64,000 bases of DNA from Mytilus galloprovincialis (taxonomy: Eukaryota > Mollusca > Bivalvia > Mytilida > Mytilidae): NCBI RefSeq assembly GCF_965363235.1, contig NC_134844.1, forward strand, positions 52,014,872-52,078,871. The letters run 5' to 3'. The translations under genes and the position numbers were made by a program. Positions 10,280 to 22,490 of the stretch are shown here, piece after piece. A model generated the notes under the pieces. It was given only the letters and a program-made list of their open reading frames with translations, was not told the origin of the DNA and did not search any database. Within the stretch, counting starts at the first letter, position 1; every line of letters begins with the position of its first letter.

Positions 10280-13200
10280 TAAAGAGCAATGAGGCATTTA
10301 TCACAAATGACAGTTTCACATGGATGCAAGCAAAATCAAGTTGTAAGCTGATTGGACAAAATAGTAATGTGAAAACAGCATCTGATATGATACAGGCAGT
10401 ATGGATAGACGCAACAGCTACTTACTCCCCATGGATAGAATACTTAGGTATGTGCGTATTAATTTTTCTCAATGCTCAGGATTTCACAATCTCCAACCAC
10501 AATATTAAAGCACGTTGCGGTTTGTGTAGTGGATAAAACTACTGAAAAAAGTAAAATAAAAAAAAAACAGCGATAAATAGTCTAACGGAAAGTGCCTAAT
10601 CAAGTGGCGTTATTCTATTATATTCAGAACGATATATGACAAAAAAAGTTTAGAATAGAGGTAAAGCAGTCAATATCAGTGCGAGTGCGAATAATATGTA
10701 AAAAAAAGAAGAAATAAGCACTAAAATCAACCTGAATTACCACGCGGAAAGTGTTTTATTTAGATTGTTGATATCATATGAATGTATTTCAGAGGACTTT
10801 TAAGCATGTATAAAAATTAGATGATTTGGCTCTGTACTTATAAATCCCGTCATTGAGATATTGTAAATTTGTGTATTCTTGTCTTTAATTTTTGCTGAAA
10901 TGCTTTGTCTATATGCCATTTTGTTAAAAATTTGTTTGTTTTCATAGTGATTAATATTTCAACACAAGAAGGACTGTTATACCCCTATTTTGACATTTTT
11001 ACCTGTTATGTCTGTTTGTTCACACATCGTCGTCAATACAACGGAATTTGGTGCGACTGTCATACAAGCGAGAGGTTTAGCTACCTTTTAAACCAGGTTA
11101 ATCCCCCATTTTCTACATAAGAAAATGCCTGTACCAAGTAAGAATATGACAGTCGTTATCCATTTGTTTGATGTGTTTGAGCTTTTGATTTTTCCCTTTA
11201 ATTAAGGACTTTCCTTTCTGAATTTTCCTCAGACATTGTCAGAGTTCAGTATTTTTGTGATTTTACTTTTTAATGGTCGTCAGTAAAATTTTATTTCGAG
11301 TTAAGATTCCTTCGAAAATAATTAATAAAACAGAAAGTGCATAAGGAATCTTAAATCTGCATTTTTTTTCTTAAGGTTGCTTTCAAGTGAACAGACAAAA
11401 GAAAGCTTTTTCGTACGTAACAGCAGGGAAACAAGTCCATGAGTGTTTGCAAATTTGCAGTGATTATCAGTATATAGGAGTCCAGGTAGTCTGACCTAAA
11501 TAGCATAATAAAAGTAGATTTAAGTAATAGCTATTATAATTTGGTCCCTTTTAGTTAACCATTTAACTCTTCACGTTTTTCTGGTCTGGGAATTCAAATA
11601 TATGCTTTCCAAATTTAAAAAAGATTTTCGGACGCATACGTTTTATAAAGTTTAATTATAGATATTATATACAAAATTCTATAAACTATTTAAAACTTAA
11701 GGCATATATTTTTACTCATGCAAAGCACCGATTCCTTGTTCGGCTTTGGTTATAAAATTGAGAATGGAAATGGGGAATGTGTCAAAGAGACAACCACCCA
11801 ACCATAGAACAGACAACAGCAGATGGTCACCAACAGGTCTTCAATGCAGCGGGAAATTTCCGCACCCGGAGGCGTCCTTTTTTATACCTTTTTATGCCCC
11901 ACCTACGATAGTAGAGGGGCATTATATGTTCTGGTCTGTGCGTTCGTTCGTTCGTTCGTTCGTCCGTCTGTCACGCTTCAGGTTAAAGTTTTTGGTCAAG
12001 GCAGTTTTTGATGAAGTCCAATCGACTTCAAACATTGTACACATGTTCCCTATGATATGATCTTTCTAATTCTAATGCCAAATTAAAGTTTTTACCACAA
12101 TTTCACAGTCCATTGAACACAGAAAATGATAGTGCGAATGGGGCATTCGTGTACTGGGGACACATTCTTGTTTCCTTTTATGTGTATTAGGTTTGTTAAA
12201 CTTCATACTTTATTTGACCTTTTAAAGTGTTTTATTCGAGGGTCAAAGATTAGTCCTTGGTAGACGAAGCGTACGTCCGGCGAACACAATTATAATGCTT
12301 GTATCTTTGATAAGTGTATTCATTACTTTTTTAATTCGGTTTAGATATTCAAATATTTTGACCTCGATCATCACTGGAGAAACGTAAATCGTCGCATTTG
12401 CCATGTAGTGAAGAAAATAATATAACCTAAACTGTATTTGGTCCTCTATGCTCTTCAAATTCGTACATTATAATGGCTTTTTAACTTTTGTTTTATTCGA
12501 GTTCACTAATGAGTATTTTTTTAGATGAAACGCGCGTCTGGCACAAATACAACATTTCCCTAGAAGTTCAGAATTTTTGTGATTTTACTTTTAACAACTT
12601 TTTTACAGCAAACCAGATGTATATGCCCGTTATCAAATTCTATGGTAGAAATTAATGATCAAAGATGTGAATCGAAGTCCTGTGTTCAAGACAATGATGG
12701 TTTGTGTGTCGATGATAACGAAGAAGTTATGTATGCTGTATATAAAAAAGGTGTGTTGTTTATTTTTATTCACTGCTCACAGCTACCAGAAAACATATAC
12801 AAATATAAGAAGAAACATCATGGACTAATAGCAAAATATTTAATACAAAATATTCGCCGAACTTCGTTTAATGTGCATTTAAAATTGTTCATCATGTAAC
12901 ATGTGTAGATCATTAAATGCATGAGATCTTATTCAAGAACTTATAAAGCATACTATTTTTTTTAATGTTGTATCAGTGTGTGTCTTACCATTTGTAATAC
13001 CCTGACAAGTATGAATTCTACTCTGCAAAAAATAGGTTTAATTGTTTAGGTCAAATATTGTCTTTAAACGTATACTGCTTCTGAAGTTTATATTTGAGTA
13101 GACCAAACATTGATCTGACAAATCCGTAGTCTCTTAATTATCTATATAGACAAATTCCATGCCATATTATTTATTTTGGCAATCTTATAACTTCATATTT

Positions 13201-16200
13201 ATCGTTTTCCATACTTTGGAGTAAGAATAGTTCTTACCTCTCTTTAGAACTGTCAGATTAATTTGTCATTGAACTGTTCTATCCGAGAACTCGTAGAATC
13301 ACTTTTAGGGTAGAACTATTCAAAAGTATTCCAACTGTAAAGATATGTTCTGGGTAAGAATTATCAAAAACTCTAGTATGGAACTGTTTTCTGTTTTAAC
13401 TGTGCCATAAGAACTGATCAACAGCATTTTTCCGAAATTTTTAAAAGAGGTTCAAACTCTTCAAAAATTATTACATAACATAATGCTGATGAAATGACGA
13501 CAAATTGATTAAAAATAAAATATCCAGTGAATCATCTAATACATAAATACCGTTTCTTCGCACATATTTTTATCTTTCTATACTGCAAAATGAAAAACAA
13601 ATAAGATGAATGCTTAACTTATTATTTGTTATAGTATCAATTGAAGCAAAGGTAGGAATAGGAGACTGCTTGACAGTGGTAGAGAACAATGCTGGGACAG
13701 ACTTTTATTGGGCAAGTCGCTGTGATTTAAGATTATACCAAGTTTGTGAACATGGTAAGAGCAATGTCAAATAAAACAAATGAATAAACGAACGAGTAAA
13801 ATAATCAGTCAGTGCATAGTGTGCCTTATTTATCATATGTGCTAATAATTAATAATTTGCATGTGCAACTAAAAGTTTAAAGTAAAAAGCTAAGTATTTG
13901 TAATCCACGACTACTCCTAGAATAAATAAATTTCTTTTTATCGTCATTGTTTACTTTTTTCATTTACTTTATATATTATTTTTTCGGGTGGATTGTTGTT
14001 TATTTGCACTTATATCATCACTTGCAACTTCAAAATTCAGTAAAATCATGTAATACTTCAATAAAAACGAGAAAAGAAGATGTGGTATGATTGCCAATGA
14101 GACAACTCTTCACAAGAGACCAAAATGACACAGATATTAGCAACTATAGGTCACCGTGCGGCCTTCACCAATGAGCAAAGCTCATACCACATAGTCGGCA
14201 GATGTTCATTTGAAATATGAATGTCTCTTCAATGATGATCGAAACCAAAATATTTTGCAATCATAAGCTCTTTTCAAAAACTTGAAATTTGATTTAACCG
14301 ACAGGGACAAATTAAATTAAGGAATCAGGGTTTATTTACGATTAGAATACCTATTACGGGTTTATGTCGCTTATACTTTTGCCTCATATGTCGCTTATAC
14401 TTTTGCCTCATGTATTAACCGTATGTTTGTTTTGTGCAATTATTTTTCATCATTATACTACGTTATAGAAAAGAACAAGACTAGCATACAAAAGGCGGAG
14501 AGAATTCATGATATATGGACACTGTCTCACACGCACTGTTCTAGTGGCAAACTAGGATTGTATTCTGTTACCAGTCTACAGAATCTGCAGCTTATAAGCG
14601 ATACCTATTATTGGCTAGGCGATATTAGACGTCCTACATATAGGTTTTACAGCGGTATGTTACTTTTTTTTATCAGATTTAAAGAAAAGGATTTCCTTTA
14701 TAAATATGTATTAGTGAATGTACCTTCCAATTGTTTTAAACAAACAAAAGAAATTGAAAGTAACGATATATACAATTTAAAACTTACATTTGAATGTCAA
14801 AGTATCTCATGGCCAAATATATATCAAAATGAAAGCCAAATTCATCTACCCAGTGCTTTTACATGTTATTAACTCTTCATAAACTTTTTGCGGCTGGAGT
14901 GCTTTTAATGATTTCTTTCATCTGGAACCGGATCAGCAAATGAGGGGATATAGATTTTGCGTCAATAATGTATATAAAGTTCACCATTTCCCGTGTTTTT
15001 TGTTTACAAAATAATAATATTCAAGGTTTTATTTTTATTTCAGATCGTTTATAAAACTAGATATAAGAAGATGTGGTATGAGTGTCAATGAGACAACTCT
15101 CCATCCACATCGCAATTTATAAAAGTTAACCATTATAGGTCAAAGTACGCTCTTTAATACGGAGCCTTGGCTCACACTGCCCAAGAAATAACTAGTGTAA
15201 AGCCATCCAAAGGGAAAACCAGCGATCTAATCTATATAAAAAACGAGAAACGAAAAGTACTTATGAACCACATCAGTAAACGACTGAACATGAGAATCCT
15301 TACGTTAAATTTAAAAACAAAGCCAATTAGGTGTGTAGATTTGCAATTGATTATTATTTTGATTGCAATCCTCAAAGACTCTTTTCTGCAACAGATGTTT
15401 GCAGGTATACCTCTTATATCCTTATAAATTTGCAACATTTATGACTTTTCTTGTGATACCATTGAATGAGACTTATGACCGAAATTTGCATTTACCAGAG
15501 TTGAGTTGCTAAGTTTTGACAATTGTGTTTCTGGCAGGATCTGATACAATGTTCGTGTTCAGTGTAAGATTTGTTTACGTACCTTTGGAATCTGATATCA
15601 TTTTTTTACGAAAATTATCTGAAAAATCACAGTCCACTCCTTTGTGTCTACTGTTTCTCAACATCTGCTCAAAATACTAATTTGGTAAAAAAAAATTTAA
15701 AAAAAACAGCGTATAATCTATAACTACATAGACACCGTGATAACTATTCTTAAGAAAAATAATGATCTATATTTTGGTGTATACATATTCAAAATGTTTT
15801 TAAGACATAACAAGTTCACGAGAACACTGTGTAGCTGCCACAATTGACAGAAGTGGTAACGTAGAAAGATATGTAGAAGATTGTAATAAATCTTTGCCAG
15901 CGTTATGCAATCACCCGGATGTAACAGTTCCTACAGGTGGTTTAGAAGTAGAACGCGGTATGTAAGATAATTAAATGAAACAATTAGGAAACGACAACTT
16001 GCATACAAGACTTAACAATAGTAATTAATTTCACAAAAAAAAATTGTCTTCTCACCGATAACCGATAACACACCATGACTGTGATAATAATAATAATGAT
16101 AATAATAAAATAAAAATTATTAGGAAAATTATCATAAAATGTTATACATTATATTGCGGCTGTGCTTATATTGCTGTTTCTATATATGTGTTACTATATA

Positions 16201-18760
16201 AATGTATTATATGAGTTTCAAATTAGAATAAAAAAACAATTATTCATTTAGCATTAACCTCTCCGATAAATTACTAAGGTCACATGTGATCTTTGTAAAG
16301 ACAGATATAGTTAATCTATATGCTTATATGATTAAACGAAAAAGCAAATGAATAAAAAAAATCCGCAAAATGTACAACTATGTTCACAATTTTCGTATAC
16401 AAAACGAAGGTACAAATACGAAATAATTCTGGTAATATTTTATGTGAGACTAATAAATAACATAATGATGTAAGATTTTACATGTGGTGTTTACTTTGTA
16501 GATCATATTACCTTAATAGTAGTTCTTATATCAGTAGTAGTTTTTGCTGGATTAGTACTTGTCCTTTTGTGTATGAGGTAAGTACAAACCCGAGCAGTAG
16601 ATGCTTTGTAATGTCTCAAATCAGGACCTTTAAGTAAACTCACAGACCGTTGTTTCTATGGCCATAAATGTTTGAATCTCAGCTAGAGTCGAGACGTCAT
16701 TTGATTCGTAGGCTTCGGTTATATTTTTTTTTAATCCAATACAAAACACCTTCTATGTTACTAATGTTAGATGATGATCTAATACATCGAGATCTTTTAA
16801 ATATCATTAAATTCAGAATACTGGTCAGATCTGTAAATATGATTCTTGTGTTCTTTTCCCCGTCGTCATATTCTGAGTTTGAATTATCTCTGAAGTAATG
16901 TATACTGAACAGGAAACGTTTAATTTCTTGACATACTCAATCTGCTCTATTTGGAGGTCATTTCTCTATTTTGTTATTTTAATTTGTAAATCAATAATTG
17001 ATTTTAGAGATTTGTACATCTAAATCTACATTATTTCCGTTAACTTCAATTTGTGGAAGATTACAAGAAAGCACATGCTTGGGAATATGAAAAAGATCCG
17101 AAAACTTCTTTTTAATTATATGTTTGTATATAGTTAAAACATGTCTTGTGCCTAGCAATACCGGGTATACTCGTATTGTCAAATGAAGAGTAAGATCATA
17201 TAATCCTTCCGGATCTATTGGGATTATCCAGATCTTTAGTCAAATTTTATGTTGCCATCTTTGCATTTTTTCCTTTAAAGCTGTGTCATTTCTAATAACA
17301 GTATCCTTGTTTTGGGTTCATGAAAAATATTTCTAGATGAAAAACAACCATCATTTCAACAACGAATACATCAAAGATGTGATGTCAGCAAAATGCTTAA
17401 CTTTTATAATCACTTATTGATTGAGTTTTTGTGGATACATAATTGAATTGACAATAGATATATCAATTTGATTGTACACAACTATTGATCGATTTCCTTT
17501 GTAGCATTCAGGGATGTTGTTTTGGCTGCATGTTTGGCGTAACAACAAATATTTATGAGAAATGTGAATAATATATGTATTAGCTTTTTATATATATCTG
17601 CTTGTTCTAACTTTTATACGAACTCGGACATCTACATTTGATAATTGTTAATGAACCATTTAAAACAAATTGCCCACTAGGTCTATATATTTAATATTAT
17701 GTACCAATCATCCCTTAGTCTTAAATCTACCAATCCAAGACGACTACATTGCTATATATATTAAATTCAGCCATTTTGTCTTCAGTTAAAATAGTGAAAA
17801 TTATACCTTAAGCTGGCTTGTGCTGAAAATTGCAACATACCGTTAATTGGATAAAGAACGGACTGGTTCACAGTGTTCCGACAGCACAAAACAGGTATTT
17901 ACGATTGGTGAAATCTCTTTCATTTCAAGATAAACAAGCTTTTGTAGAATATAAAATACATTCTGCAGGGGTTCGACTGTTAAGATAGGTCCAGAAGTAA
18001 TTATTTCTTACAAAAATGTACCAAATATTTATTTCATTTTGAAAGTATTATCTACGCGTAAGAACTATTTAAACCCTGTTGATCTGTCACCATTAATTGA
18101 TGTATCCTTTCACCTGATAATTTCTTTTTTAATATATGCATTACATGATCTTCAGGGTAGCCTTTAAAATTGTTAAAAACAAAATTTGGAATCAATTGTC
18201 AGAGTTCGTATATTATATATGCAAAGTTACTATACAAACAAACTAATGCTTTGATTGAAAAATCTAAATTCTAATAATTTGTTTTAGGGCATTAAAGAAC
18301 GTAAACGGAGAGCATGATACCATTGATAAAATAAAGCTTGATAACAACAATTCAGCTAACATATTTTAAAGATATGAATAAAGCTAATATATATCTTAAC
18401 TTATTATTTTATTTTAGGATAAAAAAGAATCATTCACACCGCCTCCATTCTAAACATCCTCCTACAAAGACTATAGATTGCGATAAAGCAAATGCTGAAA
18501 TCAGAAAGACAGATACAGATCTCAAGCAAAATTCAAACATTTACAGTGTACAGACACAATCGGAATATGACCACATTAATCATTGCAAAAATGGGACAGA
18601 AAATAAAAATGGAAATATATATGACACTACGAATTCTATTGAAGAATGTGAAGACTCATATGATCATACAAATACAAAGGACCCTGACAAACAGTTTGCT
18701 GTTAACTCGGGAGATTATGTGCAAATATCAGTTCGCATAAACGAAGTTTCTCCATTATGA
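10280..18760 (+). CDS. transmembrane C-type-lectin-like / WSC receptor with tyrosine-motif tail (5' end missing)
   Basis: Eight exons join in frame: 10280-10447, 11376-11485, 12609-12750, 13635-13754, 14469-14654, 15805-15957, 16502-16577 and 18418-18760 (about 432 residues, no start exon found). In order they encode: the first half of a C-type-lectin-like domain (..TWMQAKSSC..VWIDATATYSPWIEYLG); a WSC domain (GCF.., C-L-Q-I-C, YIGVQ, CICP, ..VYKK) on two exons; the second lectin half (..GDCLTVVENN..C..VCEH); a second complete lectin-like domain (..YYWLGD.., HCVAA, EDC, ALCNH); a transmembrane helix (LIVVLISVVVFAGLVLVLLC); and a 113-residue tail with SEYDHI (fits ITIM), NIYDTT, DSYDHT and GDYVQI. 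All extracellular introns but one are phase 1. It is probably a cell-surface carbohydrate or pattern-recognition receptor. The ligand is unknown. Polyadenylation signal at 19135-19140. Confidence 0.8.
10985..11275 (-). repeat. dispersed repeat family B, reversed
   Basis: Contains GACTGTCATACAAGCGAGAG, AAAATGCCTGTACCAAGTAA and GACTTTCCTTTCTGAATTTT, the reverse of the 3025-3480 copy. It lies in the first intron of the receptor gene. Confidence 0.7.
11745..11880 (+). repeat. dispersed repeat family C
   Basis: GAGAATGGAAATGGGGAATG, GTCAAAGAGACAACCACCCA, then GCAGCGGGAAATTTCCGCAC. Reversed copies are at 21215-21362 and 32103-32250, both followed or preceded by family B in this window. Confidence 0.75.
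11890..12175 (+). repeat. GTTC/GTCC-microsatellite-bearing bivalve repeat
   Basis: Starts TATGCCCCACCTACGATAG, includes a CGTTCGTTCGTTCG run followed by CGTCCGTCTGTCACGC, and ends near GGGGCATTCGTGTACTGGGG. The layout (conserved flank, tetranucleotide run, conserved flank) is that of microsatellite-associated dispersed repeats known in bivalves. Confidence 0.6.
12247..12547 (+). ncRNA. two degenerate hammerhead-like motifs
   Basis: One motif lies at about 12247-12285 (..TAGACGAAGCGTACGTCCGGC). A better one at 12506-12547 reads CTAATGA .. GATGAAACGCGCGTCTGGC, where the GAAAC block is intact but CTGATGA has become CTAATGA. They sit in the intron before the third receptor exon and are probably relics of the hammerhead-bearing retroelement. 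Confidence 0.45.
14083..14205 (+). repeat. dispersed repeat family A
   Basis: GAAGATGTGGTATGATTGCC, ACAAGAGACCAAAATGACAC, CAACTATAGGTCACCGTGCG, then GAGCAAAGCTCATACCACAT. A well-preserved intronic copy. Confidence 0.8.
15066..15260 (+). repeat. dispersed repeat family A, longer variant
   Basis: Begins like family A (GAAGATGTGGTATGAGTGTC) but continues with ACGGAGCCTTGGCTCACAC, AAAGGGAAAACCAGCGATCT and a copy of TCTATATAAAAAACGAGA. The same extended form recurs at 22131-22350. It contributes no exon: the 15167-15427 open frame is repeat-derived. Confidence 0.7.
18288..18369 (+). other. candidate alternative last exon giving a short receptor tail
   Basis: After an acceptor (TTTGTTTTAG) this segment is in the phase needed by the transmembrane exon (AG|G). 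It encodes about 27 residues beginning R-A-L-K-N-V-N-G and then stops at TAA (18367-18369), with AATAAA at about 18377. It carries no tyrosines. If used, it would give a receptor with a short, signalling-poor tail instead of the long tail from 18418-18760. Confidence 0.45.
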
Positions 18761-19145
18761 AGTATATCTGTATTTTAATGATACAAAGCATACAAACATA
18801 TCGAAACAGTTCTTAAGTATCATATTGAACACTGTATACCTTAAGTTCAGTTTATGCCGCTTAGCTCTGATGCGTTTATCAGCAGGGCATTTAATAGCTC
18901 ATTAGTCCTGACCAAAATGAAACGTTTCAAATCTTCATTTGATGAATTAAGTTTCCAGCGATATTCCTTTATTCAAATTATACCCAAGTGTTTGATACAA
19001 TTTTTATAGATGTTGGCATATTTTTGTATTGATCTGACAATTAATAAACAAAAATCGAACAAGACCAAATATTTATACCAGATACAAAACTGATATAAAC
19101 CATAAAGCTGTGTATCGCGTGGTTCTGAATGTCCAATAAAAGTAC
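18761..19145 (+). other. 3' UTR of the complete receptor gene
   Basis: Non-coding sequence ending near AATAAA at 19135-19140. A second AATAAA-like signal occurs near 19041. Confidence 0.55.
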
Positions 19146-20875
19146 GTATTTTTTTTAATTTGCATTATAATTGTTAGATATATTCCGCGCAGTATTAAAC
19201 TTTGCTTTTATGTACATCTTAAATGAAGTGTGAAAAATCTTGTTTTATATATCATTATTACAATCCGTAATGTTCACAAGAATATGCAATGTATAGTATT
19301 TACATGATGTATAAGCAGTCTTTGACTACAACAGTATGAAAGAAATCATCAAAATATGATAGTAATGAATATTCAAGGACTTTTGTATTTTTTTCTGCAT
19401 TTTCTGTATATAAATATAAGAACAAGTTCACCATCAGGAGTGCAGTTATTGCCTATTAAGACAACAATAGTCTCTTCAATATCAGCGACTATGATTAAGT
19501 GTCAAAATTCTGCCGGGTTGTTGTTCTTTCTACTTTGTGTTATGTCTAATTACAACCTGTTTGATTATTTGCATCTTTTGGTTTGGTTTAAATTTCAGAT
19601 GATACATTGTTGATCCTTTCTTTTTTCTTTTTTTTTTTTTTGTTGTCGTATTCTTGCCTGTTTTTAATAGATTCCCTCCCCCCTGAATCTTGTTTTATTT
19701 TGTGTTGCAATGGAATAAGTATTTTGATATTGGGTTTAACAGTCGTATATTAAAATAACAACTTCACAGAGGTTATCATAGGATGAAATGTATCTAAAAT
19801 TAATAAATAAACAAACCACAAGACACAAAATAACAATGCTGTCGACAAATGCTACGGGTTTGTTTTTGTTTGAGTTTTTTCATGACTAGGCTTTTCTTAT
19901 TGTTGCTTGATTTGTCTTTCTTCTCCCATAGTTTTTTTTTTTTTTTTTTTTTTTGTATTTTTCATGCAATGCAATGCATGGGATGGAAAATAGAATGATA
20001 GATATACAATTAAATAGTGTTTATTTTGTTGAAAAAATAGAAATCAGCAAATACAGTAAACAAATAGAGGAAACATTTTAAATGTACATGTAATGATATC
20101 ATCAATTTTATATTATTTGACAAATACATCATATTACATTGTCAAATAAATATATATTACAGAAAGGGTTTTTTTTATCAATTATGATATTTTTTTTTAA
20201 AATGTCTCCAGTATCAATTGAGTATTCGACTGTTAAACTGGCTAATGCTTATGAAAAACTAATGAAACATTGGAGTGTTATCATACCATACATGCAAGCA
20301 ATTCTCATCAGTATTACTCAATATGAATAGTTGCAAACAAAGACAATAACAATGCCGAAGAACTTTAAAAATAGTAGTCATGGATGTTACACAATGCATC
20401 TAAATAAAAACACACAAAATATTTAAGCAATTCATATCTAGAAATTTAAAGAGCATGTTAATATTTATATGATAAAGCATAAAGATTAAGAAAAAAGCAA
20501 ATTACAACTATGTCATAACCAAAAGGAGTGGAACCTTTTGTCAGTTTTATATGATCTTGAAAGCCAAGGTCCATATAGTTAAAATTATGGATAATAACTT
20601 AGAAATTCAGTAAACTTGTGCACTCATGTTTTTTTTTTTTACCTGTATACCAATGATAAACCAATGGAGATGTCACAATAACTGAGCATGCAGTCAAAAT
20701 CTACCCTTTTACTACAAAAATTCAAAGAACCCGTCCATATGATTTTAAAACCGCATGTGTAATGTAAGGGCTTATAGTTTATAAGGATTGAAAAGAGTTA
20801 TGGCTAAACAAAAATTTATAAGTTTCAGATAAATAAGTAGAATCCTGTTTGGTCGAAATTAATGATTGATACATA
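19146..20875. other. intergenic, AT-rich, no recognisable feature
   Basis: Includes two long T runs (about 19628-19640 and 19930-19953). No exon, RNA gene or named repeat recognised. Confidence 0.4.
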
Positions 20876-21185
20876 GAAAAAGTAAAATAACAAAAATACC
20901 GAACTCAGATGGGAAATTCAAAACGGAAAGTCCCTTATCAAACGGCAAAATCAAAAGCTCAAACACATCAAACAAGTAGATAACAACTGTTATATTCCTG
21001 ACTTGGTACAGGCATTTTCTAATCATGTTGGAAATGTAGGACTGAACCTGGTTTTTTAGCTTGCTAAACCTCTCACTTGTATGACCTTCGCATCAAATTT
21101 CATAATAGTGACAACGATGCGCGAACTAAACAAAAAACATAATAGGTAAAAATGTCACAAATACAATTTGGGGTTTAGTATGGAG
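20876..21185 (+). repeat. dispersed repeat family B
   Basis: CAAAACGGAAAGTCCCTTAT, GGTACAGGCATTTTCTAATC and TGAACCTGGTTTTTTAGCTT in the same order as the other copies. Confidence 0.75.
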
Positions 21186-21214
21186 TTCATTATCACTGAA
21201 CTAGTACATATGTT

Positions 21215-21362
21215 TGTTTAGGGGCCAGCTGAAGGACGCCTCCGGGTGCGGGAATTTCTCGCTGCATTAAAGACCTGTTTGTGACCTTCTGCTGTTGTCT
21301 GTTCTATGGTCGGGTTGTTGTCTCTTTGACACATTCCCCATTTCCATTCTCAATTTTATTTT
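21215..21362 (-). repeat. dispersed repeat family C, reversed
   Basis: GGGGCCAGCTGAAGGACGCC, GGGTGCGGGAATTTCTCGCT, GTCTCTTTGACACATTCCCC, then CATTTCCATTCTCAATTTTA. Reverse of 11745-11880. Confidence 0.75.
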
Positions 21363-22130
21363 AGCAAGAATTAAAGAACAGAATACACAAACTTACCATG
21401 GTACAATAAACCAATGACGGGATGTATAAGTACTACAGAGCCACATCATATATGTCAATAAGAAATATAAAAGGGCATATAAATAGGCATAATACTGAAC
21501 TATTCACATTTTGTTTTCTCCTTAGTGCATATGCTTATATAAATTAGTCATTTGCCATGGTTAATTATTGTCTTCAATAGATTTTCAATTTTCAAAATAT
21601 AAGCAACAAATAACTTTTGAGTGATACCTTATTTACATACAATTTTTTCAATAATTCAACACTTACTACGAATAATGGTTTAACACATTTTTCTCGAGTA
21701 TCAGGTAAGAGACCTTTTGTTGACATGCGTATTTTGTAAAGTACAATTGTTACATTAATGTTGTATAAACCTTTGAGTCAAAATTATAAGCAGTGGAAAT
21801 ATTAAGAAACCAACATTTAGTACTAACTGACTTTATATTCTAACATCTCATTATTAATTTGAATACTTTGTATTGCAAAAACCCGACCTTTACACAATTT
21901 TTAATATAATAACAATTCAGAATATCAAACGAAAATATAGGATAACTGTAAGTTGTCTCTGGTTATATCATAAAAAAAGATATCTTTTGGTTAATTCCTT
22001 TATAGATTTGACAATTTCTGAGAAATATCCCGGTATGTAAGGGCTACGTAAAAAACAAATATAAACCACAACCTATTGTAACTTTGTAAATATTGTTGAA
22101 ATGATAAGATAAAATGAAGTGAATTTAGAT
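21363..22130. other. non-coding, downstream of the HEPN-TIR gene
   Basis: AT-rich. It may include part of that gene's 3' UTR (- strand) but no decisive polyadenylation signal was chosen. Nothing else recognised. Confidence 0.4.
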
Positions 22131-22350
22131 ATAAGAAGATGTGGTATGAGTGCACTTGAGATAACTCTCCATCCAAGTAACAATTCACAAAAAAAGTAAA
22201 CCATTTTCGGTCAAGGTACGGCCTTAAACACGGAGCCTTGGATCACACCGAACAGCAAGCTATAAAGGTCCCCAAAAATTATTGGTGTAAAACCATTCAA
22301 ACGGGAAAACCTACGGTCTAATCTATATAAAAACGAGACCCGAGAATTCA
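22131..22350 (+). repeat. dispersed repeat family A, longer variant
   Basis: GAAGATGTGGTATGAGTGCA, CGGAGCCTTGGATCACACCG, AACGGGAAAACCTACGGTCT and TATATAAAAACGAG match the variant at 15066-15260. It starts about 140 bp beyond the stop codon of the HEPN-TIR gene, probably within its 3' UTR region. Confidence 0.7.
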
Positions 22351-22490
22351 TTAAAATGAAAATTATTTTTTTTAAATTGCTTTCTTGCATCGATACTTGA
22401 TATTTAAACCTATTTAGTTTTAATATTTTACAATCGAAAATACCTGAATGGACCTGTACAACCTTAGCACATATTCTAGATGTGTTTTCT

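Noticed and set aside
14423..14872. 149-codon open frame as a single-exon gene
   Set aside because: Only 14469-14654 has lectin-like character and proper splice sites; the rest is intron read-through.
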